From NCBI RefSeq assembly GCF_029266855.1, contig NZ_JAQSWB010000002.1:124001-188000 (forward strand): a stretch of DNA of 64,000 nt, read 5' to 3'. Position 1 is the stretch's first letter. Each line of letters starts with the position of its first letter. Made by a program: the position numbers and the translations under genes. The notes beneath the pieces are model-generated. The model was not told where the DNA came from. It worked only from the letters and a program-made list of their open reading frames with translations, and did no database searches. The stretch comes from Fluviicola sp. Lineage in GTDB: Bacteria > Bacteroidota > Bacteroidia > Flavobacteriales_D > Crocinitomicaceae. This document shows, one piece after another, positions 14,532-25,800 of the stretch.

Positions 14532-16775
14532 ATGAAAACAGAATTATTAAAAGTATCAATCAGAAAAAATGCCATTGTGATTCCACAAGAGTGGATTGTA
14601 AGTGATGGCGCTAAACATATTAACGAGACAACAAGTGTACTTTTAGCGAATTGTTCTAAGTTGGGATATACTTTTTCTGAAGATTTACTAAACAAAGTGA
14701 ATAGAATTTCTCCAAAGACACAATTGGAGTTGTTTGAATTATTGAAAGGCGTCACAGGTGTGAACAAGAACTGGACACCTTTAGTAAAGCAATGGAATGT
14801 ACCAACCGGAGAATCTGTTATTGATCATATTATTACTTGGTTTGCCAATGTTTTTCAAACCAACAAAGGAACCAAACTCCCTTGTGGACACTTAATTCCG
14901 AATAATACGTTTCCAATTGAACGATACAATGGGTGTCCATTCTGTGGAACTCCATTTGAATTTGATAAGTTGGATTATGTTTCTGGAGCGAACAAATTGA
15001 AAACATTGGAGTTATGGACAGAAGATGATTTGAAAAAATACTTTATGAGTCTTTTGGAATCACCTGTTGCTTTAGATGCTACCCAAGTCGACGACCTTAA
15101 AGTCCTAGTGACTCATTTCGACATACCATCAGGTGTTGAAGTTAAGATAAAGGAAACGTTGATGGTTGTCATTGACGTTCTCGTTGAACAAGATCATTCA
15201 GAATTGGCAGGTCAGTTTTTCAAAACACCTAATGATGTATTGAGGTACTTATGGTATAATCATACTGGGTTTTTACAAATTATCGAACCAAAAACAATCG
15301 TGAACCGATTGGAGAAAAATGCAAAAAACTTGCACCCACAGCTTGACAAGAGTATGGAGACAAAGATTAAGTCATTGGCTGATTTGAAGTTAAAGTATAC
15401 TAGAAGTGAATGTCAACGATATGCGACGTGGTTAAACAATTTAACCTTAGACATTGTTGACCAATGTGAAATGATGCACCCGAAAAGAAGTATGTGGGTT
15501 CGAGTAATCAGAGCATTGAGATTAGCGGAATACAGTAAACGAAAAGGATTTGAAAACTTAGCTGAATTATTGGATACGTTCTACAACGAAAAATACGAGG
15601 TATGGCAAGGTAAAGTAAATGAGAACAAATTGAAATCAGATACTGAAGGTACTTTTGCTTTATTAAAGCAGAGACCAGGATTATTTACCAGATCATTGTT
15701 TTCTTCCATGTTATGGTTCGGGCCAGATGTGTCGATTAAACACTTCAAAGAAGTAATGGATAAAGTTCCATCAAGATTGATTTTTACATTGAATATGTAT
15801 GCTGAAATATATTTCGATAAAAGTTCATCTAGAACTGTAAAACCTTTGGGAGGAGTGAGTAAGAATATTCCTTCGAATAAATTACTTCAATTGTATACTG
15901 ATCAGGAATTGAAAAGAATGCAGTCATTAGTTCAGTCCTTGAGTTTAGAAGTCATCAAAAGTAACTTCAGTAAAGTGGGGAATACGAATAGCACGATCTA
16001 CATTGACAAAGGGTTATTTAATATTCCAATAGCTATTGGAGATAGAAGTGAACATCTTCAAGACTTACCAGGTGCTTTAATGGGAACCAAATTCAAGGTT
16101 GAAGGAGATACTGTTCGATTATTTTTACAATGGGGAGAGGGGCTTCCTGCTCAGCATCTTGATATGGATTTGAGTTGTAGAGTAGTCTATGAGAAAAAGA
16201 ATGAATTTTGCTCCTATTCACAACTTGTGATACCAGGTTGTAAGCATAGCGGAGATATTCAAAGTATTCCTGATAAAACAGGGACTGCTGAATACATTGA
16301 TGTTGATTTGAATGAATTAACTCGATCAGGAGCAAAGTATGTGAGTTTCGCTTGTAATGCTTATACGAATGGCAGCTTGGCACCAAACGTAGTAGTTGGT
16401 TGGATGAATAGTAACTCTCCAATGAAGATTTCTTCAAGTGGTGTAGCTTATGACCCTACAGCTGTTCAACACCAAGTAAGAATTAAACAAAGCCTTACAA
16501 AGGGTATGGTGTTTGGGGTTCTTGATGTAGAGAATAGAGAGATCGTTTGGTTAGAAATGAGCTTTGGAGGACAAGTAATTCAAGATTTCAATCTTTTGAC
16601 TTTAGAAGCATTATTGAACAAATTGGATGCTAAGTTAAAGATTGGAGATTTATTGAACATGAAAGCAGATGTACAAGGTTTAGCTATCATCGAAGATGCT
16701 GAAAAAGCAGATGAAGTGTATGACATGAATTGGGCTTTAAATACAGCTGAAGTTAGTAGGTTGTTCTTGGAATGA
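14532..16775 (+). CDS. Zinc-ribbon protein with C-terminal TerD-like domain, RNA-repair island
   Basis: 747 aa, no signal or membrane segment. Residues about 105-140 hold a zinc ribbon (LPCGHL then GCPFCGTPF). Residues 150-480 are alpha-helical. From about 500 the sequence follows the TerD beta-sandwich pattern: VRLFLQWGEGLPAQHLDMDL, then a HSGDI segment and EYIDVDLNEL, a region that in TerD binds calcium. It is the only protein gene of the third transcription unit, directly behind the RNA modules, as Ro60/TROVE proteins stand next to their Y RNAs; I infer an RNA-binding scaffold. It is not a TROVE protein by sequence. Zinc ribbon is clear, TerD assignment moderate, role inferred. Confidence 0.7.
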   Translation: MKTELLKVSIRKNAIVIPQEWIVSDGAKHINETTSVLLANCSKLGYTFSEDLLNKVNRISPKTQLELFELLKGVTGVNKNWTPLVKQWNVPTGESVIDHIITWFANVFQTNKGTKLPCGHLIPNNTFPIERYNGCPFCGTPFEFDKLDYVSGANKLKTLELWTEDDLKKYFMSLLESPVALDATQVDDLKVLVTHFDIPSGVEVKIKETLMVVIDVLVEQDHSELAGQFFKTPNDVLRYLWYNHTGFLQIIEPKTIVNRLEKNAKNLHPQLDKSMETKIKSLADLKLKYTRSECQRYATWLNNLTLDIVDQCEMMHPKRSMWVRVIRALRLAEYSKRKGFENLAELLDTFYNEKYEVWQGKVNENKLKSDTEGTFALLKQRPGLFTRSLFSSMLWFGPDVSIKHFKEVMDKVPSRLIFTLNMYAEIYFDKSSSRTVKPLGGVSKNIPSNKLLQLYTDQELKRMQSLVQSLSLEVIKSNFSKVGNTNSTIYIDKGLFNIPIAIGDRSEHLQDLPGALMGTKFKVEGDTVRLFLQWGEGLPAQHLDMDLSCRVVYEKKNEFCSYSQLVIPGCKHSGDIQSIPDKTGTAEYIDVDLNELTRSGAKYVSFACNAYTNGSLAPNVVVGWMNSNSPMKISSSGVAYDPTAVQHQVRIKQSLTKGMVFGVLDVENREIVWLEMSFGGQVIQDFNLLTLEALLNKLDAKLKIGDLLNMKADVQGLAIIEDAEKADEVYDMNWALNTAEVSRLFLE

Positions 16776-16865
16776 TGAAGTCAATTTGCTTCACCATTGC
16801 TTCGTGTTGATTTATTAATTGTCCAGAAGTCTTTAATGTCAAGCATTTTGAAATGCTACTCTGAA

Positions 16866-16945
16866 CTGTAAGCTTAGAAACCCTCAAGATGTTGGAAATT
16901 CCGACCTTTAGCGTCAGAATATCAAATGTCTTGAGGGTTTTGTCT
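16866..16945 (+). terminator. Long-stem terminator and conserved leader (copy 3)
   Basis: CTGTAAGCTTAGAAA (16866-16880) as at 5731, then a perfect 12-bp stem AAACCCTCAAGA (16878-16889) / TCTTGAGGGTTT (16929-16940) with a 39-nt loop and a T-rich tail. It closes the 747-aa gene transcript. Confidence 0.75.
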
Positions 16946-16966
16946 TTTATGGAAATTGATTTTCAT
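16920..16966 (+). repeat. 47-bp direct repeat, right copy (island boundary)
   Basis: Identical to 6357-6403. Downstream of this copy there is no GIY-YIG frame, only unrelated sequence leading to the gene at 17049. Confidence 0.85.
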
Positions 16967-17048
16967 TGAAATCCAGATTGTTTACTTTTACTATCGGATC
17001 AATCTCAAAATTTGGGACCAGACATAAACTTAAAACAAAAGTCACATC

Positions 17049-17432
17049 ATGATAAATCATAAACTTCAAGACAACATATTAAGTGTCTCAATTGCCAATA
17101 AGGATTTTTCGTATCGCATTTCTCTAAAGAAATTGGGAAATAGAATAGACTGGAAAATAGGCGGGAAGGATACGGAAGGTATTGTTATCAAAAGTGTTTC
17201 AACCTGGACGCTTCAATTGTTTACAAAAGCAATCACGGATTTCAAATATGTTGAACAGTTTAAGGCCTTGGTCCAGGAACACTGTCCAAATAACGCGATA
17301 CATTGGGATGACACATTCATGGCTGTGAAAATTCAAAACGAATACAATGCATTGACTAAAACCGATGATTCACTGGATAATCAAAACGAGATTATAGCGA
17401 TGCTGACTGAAAAGTATGATCTTGATTATTGA
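17049..17432 (+). CDS. Hypothetical small soluble protein
   Basis: 127 aa, ATG after an A-rich leader. N-terminal beta strands (NILSVSIANKDFSYRISLKKLGNRIDWKIGG) and a helical C-terminal half; acidic tail NEIIAMLTEKYDLDY. No motif that I recognise. It is a single gene just outside the right island repeat and convergent with the next gene. Confidence 0.55.
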   Translation: MINHKLQDNILSVSIANKDFSYRISLKKLGNRIDWKIGGKDTEGIVIKSVSTWTLQLFTKAITDFKYVEQFKALVQEHCPNNAIHWDDTFMAVKIQNEYNALTKTDDSLDNQNEIIAMLTEKYDLDY

Positions 17433-17508
17433 GTAATTTCGTTTTCGTGAGAGTAACTATCATTTCCAATAAGCCATGGAACAAGTATTCCGGATGCTAC
17501 AGGAAATT

Positions 17509-18183
17509 CTACTTCAATACATATCCTAGTGTCACAAACCAGGAAAGCCCGGATAGTCCGCCAATCTTATTCGAGTAGGGTGTTAAGTTGTTTTGATGTC
17601 CCGGGCCAAACCAGGTTTTACGCCATTTGTCCTTGGTGAGGTCAACTCCGTATTCCGCAAAAAGAGAGAGTGCCACAGGTCCCATTTTTACTTTGGGCTG
17701 AACAGACAATTTCGGGGCGAAATAGAGGTTTCGCTGATGCAGTCCGGGATTTGTCAGCAAAATTCTTCCTGCGTCAAAACCCAAATTGAAGATCAGATCG
17801 AAATTTTTGACTTGAGGAAAAGCATCCAAGCCCAGAAAGGTCAGCCCGACATTAAATCCACCTGATTTTGCTGTCACACTATCGTTTATAGAAATCCGCT
17901 GGGGCAGGTAGGCAACGATCTGTATATTCCCGATAAAGTATTTTCCACCGGTATCCAGAGAATCTCCCAAAACCGTGATTCCTGCTCCAAGAAACTGCAG
18001 AGGAGAGGACCATTTAAAATCAGAGAAGGTGCTGTATCTTTTTTCTACTGCAGAGCCGAACATTGGCTTATGTAACGTCCGGAAGCCATAGATCAGATCC
18101 ACAGAGGGGATATCCCGGCTGTTTCGCTGGCCAAAGGTCAGGAAGCAACTGAAACAAACTAAAATGGTTATTCCGATTCTCAC
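17509..18183 (-). CDS. Outer-membrane beta-barrel-like secreted protein
   Basis: 224 aa with a signal peptide (MRIGITILVCFSCFLTFGQ, cleavage after FGQ). The mature part alternates hydrophobic strands with turns (GKYFIGNIQIVAYLP, GGFNVGLTFLGL, FDLIFNLGFDAGRIL, VALSLFAEYGVDL) and ends in the aromatic strand LSWFVTLGYVLK, as in small outer-membrane barrels. Function unknown. Nothing in the neighbourhood forms an operon with it. Confidence 0.65.
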   Translation of the reverse strand: MRIGITILVCFSCFLTFGQRNSRDIPSVDLIYGFRTLHKPMFGSAVEKRYSTFSDFKWSSPLQFLGAGITVLGDSLDTGGKYFIGNIQIVAYLPQRISINDSVTAKSGGFNVGLTFLGLDAFPQVKNFDLIFNLGFDAGRILLTNPGLHQRNLYFAPKLSVQPKVKMGPVALSLFAEYGVDLTKDKWRKTWFGPGHQNNLTPYSNKIGGLSGLSWFVTLGYVLK

Positions 18184-18496
18184 AGCTTAAAATTAGGGAT
18201 ATTCCCGGATAAAGTATGAAGGGATTTACTTTTATCGGTACGAGAGCCAGCTTTGGGAGGTTGCGCAGTGAGTCAATAGCTTCTGATTTAACATTCGCGT
18301 GAACTGGGGATAGTTAACTATCCCCTAAACGCAATTTGTTTCAAAAAGTTATTAAATTGATTTTCATGTTGAAATCAGATTTTTCAAGTGTTACCAACAC
18401 AGCTGAAACATTACCCAAAATGCTGTACTGGGTTTTCAATAAATCTATTTTCTTAATACTTAGGTGCAGATTGCATTACCAATTGTTTTTTTTAAC
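18184..18496. other. Gene-free 313 bp with a perfect 20-bp palindrome
   Basis: Contains GGGGATAGTTAACTATCCCC at 18306-18325, perfect dyad symmetry without a T tract, and at 18414-18447 a copy of the sequence that forms the right side of the terminator at 19193-19222. Open frames here show no coding character. Confidence 0.5.
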
Positions 18497-18946
18497 TCAA
18501 TCATCTTTTGAAAACCACGTTTGTCTTAAGTGATCGTTTCCTGATTTATATGAGCTCCAATGAATAGAATTTTGAACTATTTCATTGGCTTTTGACAAAC
18601 TAAGGTTGTAAATCTTCATTACTATCTTAGTACATGTAATTTGAGTAGCACCCTTATTTTTAACAATATGGATAACATCTTCATAGTTCATATCTGAATT
18701 TACAAATTCTAAATACTCATTTTCATTTTGAATCATTACTTTAATTTTAGTTAGGTCAATAGTCCAGTCCAAAACCATTCCAGGGTTTGCGGAAGAACTA
18801 TTTTCTACACGTACTCCTTTATAGTTTAATTCAGTAAATCCTTGATCTTTAGCCCATCTATTTACAGAAGCTCTAAGCTCTAATAAATCTTTTCTTGATA
18901 AATCCCCAAGCTGGCGCGAGCATTTTTCTCGTGCTAAAATTAACAA
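18497..18946 (-). CDS. Hypothetical protein, possible orphan toxin/immunity remnant
   Basis: Up to 149 aa from a TTG; no ATG exists near the 5' end and the first codons overlap a GC-rich hairpin (18915-18935), so the true start is uncertain and the gene may be broken. The C-terminal half (MNYEDVIHIVKNKGATQITC and KANEIVQNSIHW) looks like a real folded helical protein of unknown family. It lies downstream of the RHS operon on the same strand and is followed by a copy of that operon's 3' end sequence, the typical position of an orphan module left by exchange of RHS tips. That reading is inference. Confidence 0.4.
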   Translation of the reverse strand: MLILAREKCSRQLGDLSRKDLLELRASVNRWAKDQGFTELNYKGVRVENSSSANPGMVLDWTIDLTKIKVMIQNENEYLEFVNSDMNYEDVIHIVKNKGATQITCTKIVMKIYNLSLSKANEIVQNSIHWSSYKSGNDHLRQTWFSKDD

Positions 18947-19192
18947 ACAATGGCATAAAGAATATCATTTTGTTTTCCTTTCCGAATACAAGGTTCATTA
19001 ATGTGTTTTGAGCTTGCAGAATGCATGAAAATGAAATAGGTGAAGAATAATCCTCACCTGTTTTTAAAATTTCACGATGATATTTTGCTTAATAATCAGT
19101 TAGTTATATATTTTGAATGGTCGAAAGTGATTATTGATAACACTACCTCTTTTTCTAATGGAGGTGCAATTTTGAGACAGCACCAAAACGAA

Positions 19193-19222
19193 AAACCCAG
19201 TACAAAATGCTGTACTGGGTTT
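19193..19222 (-). terminator. Perfect-stem terminator of the RHS operon
   Basis: AAACCCAGTAC / GTACTGGGTTT, 11-bp stem with loop AAAATGCT; A-rich on the left, so it gives a T run when read on the minus strand. A partial copy lies at 18414-18447. Confidence 0.8.
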
Positions 19223-19229
19223 AATAAAT

Positions 19230-19826
19230 CTATAATCTTTTATAATATTCATAGGTTTCACCTGTCTCCCTCAATTTAAATCTTACCAACCCATAAACTT
19301 TATTCCAATTAAAAAAATCAATAAGTGCACTTCTACCATTACTATAATTACCATTCGTAAAATACAGGGTTTCAATACTATCCTTAAAAGCTGGAATTTT
19401 AATTTTCTCAGTTTGAATTTTTTTATCCTGATCAATACTTTTAGTCACCCAATAGAGCCCAAATGCCCAAATAACTCTTTTGTTATAACCATATATGCTG
19501 TTTCCAGTAGTCCCCCTTATTCCAGCTGTAGCACTCTCGGTTTTGCTCATTTTTTGAGAGAGGAAAGTATAATGGCTAGATTCATATTGATTTGGCCCTA
19601 ATTCAAATCTATTACAAGGAGAAAATTCTTTTTTCTTTTCGATCAACTCCAATGTGTCGAAATTTCCCTTATCACCAGAGAATATAATTTTATCTGAGAC
19701 TTTATAACTCTTAACCCAATCAAAATCTCCTTTAGGAATACTTATTTTTTTACATGTATTCCCCGAATCACAACTAAAATTACTAATTATTAGTAACAGA
19801 ATAAACAGTACTTTGTTCTTATCCAT
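19230..19826 (-). CDS. Lipoprotein, candidate immunity protein for the RHS-lipase
   Basis: 198 aa with a lipoprotein signal (VLFILLLIISNFSCDSG, Cys at about residue 19). The mature part has beta-rich stretches (DKIIFSGDKGNFDTLELIEKK, YGLVRFKLRETGETYEYYKRL) and no known motif. It begins 11 bp after the stop of the RHS-lipase gene and ends at the operon terminator. Immunity proteins of phospholipase effectors are usually periplasmic or lipid-anchored, so position and export both fit; this is inferred from context only. Confidence 0.6.
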   Translation of the reverse strand: MDKNKVLFILLLIISNFSCDSGNTCKKISIPKGDFDWVKSYKVSDKIIFSGDKGNFDTLELIEKKKEFSPCNRFELGPNQYESSHYTFLSQKMSKTESATAGIRGTTGNSIYGYNKRVIWAFGLYWVTKSIDQDKKIQTEKIKIPAFKDSIETLYFTNGNYSNGRSALIDFFNWNKVYGLVRFKLRETGETYEYYKRL

Positions 19827-19837
19827 ATTTTTATATT

Positions 19838-22800
19838 TTAGCGAAATCCTAATGATTTAATCACTTCATTCATTCCATGAAGTTCCAATCTCCAATCAAA
19901 AAACTTTTTACTGGCAGACATTGTATTCAAATCTTCTCCTTTTTCAAAGGGTAACGGAAGCTTAGGAGCTAATGTATGTATTTTACCGTTAGCCCCGAGG
20001 TCTAGTGGTCCTAAAAGATAATTGAGAACTTCATATTCGATCACATAAGCTCTAATCGTGGATTGAGATTTACCTTCAACCCCATACCTTTTCATTGTCC
20101 TTGTTGATAGACCCGCAGCATTAAAAGTATAGGCCGTTTTACCAGAAACAAGGGATGCAAGGCTTGCTAGTCCACCTCCAAGTGAGTGGCCTACAAAAAT
20201 TGTGTTTTTCGTATCCTTATAAATGTTTCCAATTCGCGCCGCCATCTCATACTGCTCTTCTGATCCACCACCTCCTTGCTTCACGTTTGTCAACCAGTCT
20301 TTTCCCTGATTAGTTCCAGCAAAAACGACTCCATAAAAATCGATATCATCAATAGTTCGTTTGTAAATCCCAACTCTTAATCCACTTTTACCTGCGATAA
20401 TCTTCTGCAAATGATAACCACCAACAGTATTATTATCTTCTTCGCTTTCTTTTTGACTTAGTAGGGTTTCAACACCTTCAGTATAGTTGTTTTGAAGATA
20501 TATATTTTCCTCTAACATTGCCGATTCTCGGAGAGTTGGTCCAACATATTCATCGCCTTGATCCCAGTAGATGCCAGACTTATCATTGTTTTGTAGCAGT
20601 TTATAATAAAAAACTTGATCTTCTAGCCCGCTTGCTTGAGAACGTGATAAAAATGTTTTTCCAACATTTTCAGGTATCATTAAACCATTTTCAGGTTCAA
20701 GCCCTTCTAATTCAACCGTATGAATTACTTGATTTCCAGAAAAAGCATATGGAGTCCAATATGGGTATTTACCTGCCAACGGATCAATCGCAAAGAAACG
20801 ACCGATTCTCGGATCATGCATACGATACTCATAGTTCAATGAATTCCCCGCCCCTTTGATCTCATCATCTCGCTCTTGCCCCTGAAACCCATAGCGGTAG
20901 GTGTTGTCATTTCCATGTCTGCCGGCCAGTAATGTTCCGTATGGGCTGTAATCTGAGTAGGAAACAATATCTGCCGCATAGCGGGGAGAGGACTGGATCT
21001 TCAAACCATAGATGCTGCGGTTTACCTCGTAAAAGGCAAAGTCTATCAGCATCGGAACCGTCGGGTTCTGATCGGCACTGGTATGTTTCAGTACTCCGTT
21101 GTAATAATACTGGATGCTGTTATTGGACCGCGAGATCTTCAATACTCCGCCCGGGGCATAGGCACCGTGTGTTCCGTATGTTTGCCCGGAGACAAGCACC
21201 CCGTTTTCCAGTACGGTTAAACCGCTTGCGTGAGTATACCAGCCGTAATTGATGGTCGACGCCCCACTGCTTGCATTTATGTAGGACAAGCCAACATCAA
21301 TGTATTGATTCGCAGCTGCATTTGCGCCACCCAAAGTCCATTCGAAAGAATCTCCCTGTGACAGGGTTTCAACGGAAGCTCCGCCGCTTGGTCCCCAGCC
21401 GGTGCCTGCGGTTGTTCGGGTAATTATTCCTGAACTCACCGTAACACCTGCCATGTCCTTATATAGAGGCTGAAGCTGGGAGTTTGTTTCGGAAGGGGGG
21501 GCTTTTACTTTCCGGTCGCTGATCACTTCCAATACGTTTCCAAGGTGGTTGGAAAGTTCATAACGCTTATCTCCAACAATTCGTCTAGTGTAATCCGGGG
21601 AAGAAACTCCTCTTGGCGGAGTCACCATATTCCATCCACGAGCAATTTCCACGTCGGTAGATTCTGATGTTGACTGAGTGTATTTCTCATCAAATAAGAT
21701 CACATTTTCCAGTTCCGTTCCCAGCCTTTCAGCTCCATGGATGAAGTGGTCATTGATTTTATAATTGTCGGTATAATTGTTCACCGATCCGGAAGTATTT
21801 ACATAGGTGCGTGTACGCCCGTAAGTCGCCATGACATTCCCACCTGCATCGTAACTGTAATAAGTCCACTTAATGATCGTATGCAGGGCGTTCATGTACT
21901 CCATTTTGGCAATTCTGCGGTCCATCGGATCGTAGATGTATTTCAGGTCATGTGAGCCGTCAGATAAAAAATCAATCTTTTTGACTTTCCCGGTCACCGT
22001 CCACTCAATCTTTCCTATTCCTTCCTGGGCATCTGAAATGAGCTGCCCGTTGATATTGTACTTATAGTTTACGTTAGTTTGACCATTTTCAATATCCTCC
22101 GAATGAGGGTCGCCTGTTACTGCATCCAAGACCCCTCCGAGACGGTTTCCATTAGTCGGATTCAGAACTGAACTTCCGGACTGTGTATAATACATGTATG
22201 TGAAATCGTCCATTGGAAGACTTGCGGCGCCTCCTAATCCTTCACCGTTGCGCTTGAGAGAGGAAAGGTTTCCATTCTTGTCAAAAGTGTAACTTTCCTG
22301 AAAAGCACTTGAAGAACCTCCTCCGGAACGGTACAAAGCAGCCCCAGTGAAATCATTGTTCGTCTGAAGGTTTGTGGCATGATATACCTTCATTTCACGG
22401 ATGCGCTGCAACTGATCGTATTGATAATTGTTTGCCAGGATGTCGATCTTTGCCTCATTCAGATCCCGCAAGGCAGTCACCATGTGCGTAATATTTCCAT
22501 TGTACAGGCTGGCCATTGACAAGCCGAAAGCATGGGAGTCCGTGTTCAGGTTTTGATCTGTAACGGCACTTGTTCCTGCAAAGTAATCGTTGGTATAGAC
22601 CTGTGTACTTTCTGCAGCGTCTTTAATTGCCTGGTAATCCTTGTCAAAGTAACCCAAGGAGAAACCAACCGCATCTACTCCAAAGAATTGGTTATCCGCA
22701 TTGGAATTTCCGTCCTTTCCAATATCTCGTGTACGATCCAGGGTTGAGCTATTTGCTCCTTTCAGCCAGCCTTGCAGGTTGTAGGCGTAATCGGTACCCT

Positions 22801-25800
22801 GCACCTGGTCATGACCCAATTCCCTTCTTGCAAGCGAACCATGCAGGTAGTAGAAGTATTTCGCGTCCAGTTCCCAGAAATCACCGTTATGAGAAGTGTA
22901 GGACCTTACCAGTCGGTTATTTGCATCATAGTGGTACCGGTGGCGGTACTCATCGCTAGCTCCTTTTTGGTACTGCACTTCTTCCACATTTCCGGAAATC
23001 AGGTCGTAAATATAATTGGTGCGCTTGTGTTGCATACCGATGGATGCCAGGTGATTATTGGTAGCAATCATGGTTTTCACATTTTTGTGCACATCATAGC
23101 TATATGATAGGACCGAGATCACCTCCGTTCCTGTGGATACTGTCACATTTCCATTTCCGTCGAGCACATTGATCCCGTTTGCGTCTACAATATAATCTGC
23201 TTGCCGGTGCATAACAGCTCCAATGGTATTTCGCAGGTTCTCCTGTCCGTCGGTGCCGAAGGCCGAAGCCAATGTAACGTCAGGGGATGCATTAGAAGGA
23301 TAGAAGGCTGTTCCCGAAGGTGGATTATAACCAGTTTCGTAAAATGTATGCGTAAAATCCAGGATACGGGTTGTCGGGAAGTTCTGATTGGTTTCATCTG
23401 CCGCAATTGTCGCCAGGTTTTCGTTTGTCAACTTAACAAACTCACCTGCGTCGGTCACGCGTCCCAACTCATCGTATTTATTGAAGGTGGCCCGTCTTTT
23501 TGCCGATTGTTCGGCATTTTGTGAAAAGCGCACACGGTACAATTTATCCAGGAACAGATCAGATCTACCACCATCAGGAGTGTAACTACTTACTAGCGCA
23601 TTGAGTCCATTGTACACATACCGGGTTTCCATGTCGTGGGCCGGGAAGGAAGGGGTATTACTTGGCAGTAAACAGTTATCGATCTGAGTCTGGTTGAAGG
23701 GGTGAACTCCCTGCGGAGGAACCGTTTGGGTTAAATTACCAGCCAGGTCATAATAATAGAGTGTATACTGATATTCCATCAGTTTATAAGTCATTCTGAA
23801 ATCTTCGCGTGCATTCAGGCAGGATTTCATTTGTTCGTAGAACTGGCTCCACAAGTTTTCTATTACCTGGTTGTAGAGCACCTGTGCATCGGCAGTTGCC
23901 TGCTGGATTTGGGATTGGATACAATCCGTTTCCAATTGAGAAGCCATATCCGGGATCAGGTCATTGATTGTTTCAAAGGAACTTCCAAGGTCACCGGAAG
24001 GATCTCCGGCGCCGGCGCCGCATTTATAGTCAATAGGTTGTGAACATCCATACCCAGGAGCGTTATACATACAACGGGTATAGAGCGCGGAAATTACTCC
24101 ATTCGGACTTGGATCAAGCGGTGCTGTTCCCGGAATAAGAGATACAGTCAGGTTCAGGCTGGAATTACTATTGCCGTAAAAAGGCGTCTCATTGTAATTT
24201 GAAACGTTGTGAGTATATGTGAAGGGATCTAGTTCCAATGCTCCGTCGATGTAATTCTCGCAGAAGTAAACTCCATTCGTGGGGTCTTTCAAAGGAATAT
24301 CAAAATCTTTTGAAGAGTAGGTACAACTCCCATCTGTGATCTCAAATTGAAGGTAATGTTTCCTATATGGTCCATGCTGGTATGTGGGTGTACATTGAAA
24401 TGCAAGCATTGAGTTATTGGAAATAACCACATTCGTATTCGGATAAATATATCTGACAGAACCGATCGTTCCGTTAGGCAAGGTAACATTTGTCAATGTT
24501 TTGACATACCACATCGGGATATTTTGTACAGGTACGTTCTGAACTCCGACAGTGGGACAGGTGGTACAGGTAATAACCGATTGAATCAGGGTGTTCAGAT
24601 CCTGGTTCATTGCAGTGAAGTTTGTTGTTCCAGCGTTTCCGCCACCTGTGCCTGAAGAGGTAGGAGGATCAACTTCGAAAGGTAAATTCGAAGTTGTACT
24701 GTAACTGCATCCGGTCGTTGTCAATAAACTTTTAATCGCATCGTATTGAACTTCTCCTGGCGCATTCGTAATGGTGTTTGCCGGATCCGGATCATAGAAC
24801 AGACCCAGGACATTCTCATTTACAGGACTTGGTGCTGTTGTAGCTTCACAAACCGATCGTGAATAATTGTAGAATAACTGGACCAGTCCGCCACTTGTTG
24901 AAGAGGAGGAATAAGCAGACTGCAAAGCAAGGGCAGCAGTCGAATTGTAAGGAGTGATTGTCGTAAAGCTGCTGATGCCAATTGCCGATAAACATGTTGG
25001 AGATAAAGAAGTCATCCAGATATTGACGTTGTCGATCGCTTTTTCGTGGCAGGTTTTTGTATTCAGTGTTCCATTGATAGCAGCATCTGCAATTGCATCT
25101 ATTGACGCATAAGTCATTGGCGGGATCATGAAAATGGCATTCTGATCATCGTAGAACGTACAGCCAGCCAATTGTTTCACCAACTGCCATTTCACCTTTA
25201 AATACAAGCCTAAAAACAGCTGTTTCTTTAAATCGGTAATTTCATCCGTTGTCATCGGATCCCCTTCACACGCTGATAGAGATGCAATACGCGCTGCCAT
25301 TGCAGTAACCACTGCGTAAAGATTCCCGCTGTTTACCAGGGGCCAATTGGTCGAACAATCGCTATATGCCGGCAGGTTATTCGCCGCACCAAAATTATTG
25401 ATCTGGGAAGTCAGTGAAGCCAGCATTCCAAATGTATTGTTTGCGTGGTCATAAGCTGCATCATATGGCTGGTAAAATACACCGCTGGTAGGGGTCGTTG
25501 CCGGCCAGGGAGTACTCATAATAATTGCCGTAATATCCAGGCTGGCATTCTGAACATCGATCCATTTCTCACATCTGCCGTTCAAAAGCATACAATATTC
25601 TCTGTGTACCGGTAAGAGTGCTGTTGCCATTGCAGAAGTATAGATCAATGGATCTTGAAGTTGAGCAATGGTATAAGAAGTTCCATTGATGGTCACAGGA
25701 CCAGCTCCTAAAGATGTCCAGAAAGAACTGGAATGATTTTCATACAGTACCCCACCGACTGAGATCTGGTGAATGAGCCTTTGGCGCTGTGCTTCGCAAC

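Noticed and set aside
14532-16775. TROVE/Ro60 assignment of the 747-aa protein
   Set aside because: No TROVE motifs or MIDAS-type vWA residues; instead a zinc ribbon and TerD-like C-terminus.
18336-18533. Plus-strand 65-aa frame
   Set aside because: It covers the repeat of the RHS terminator and part of an antisense gene; no start signal.
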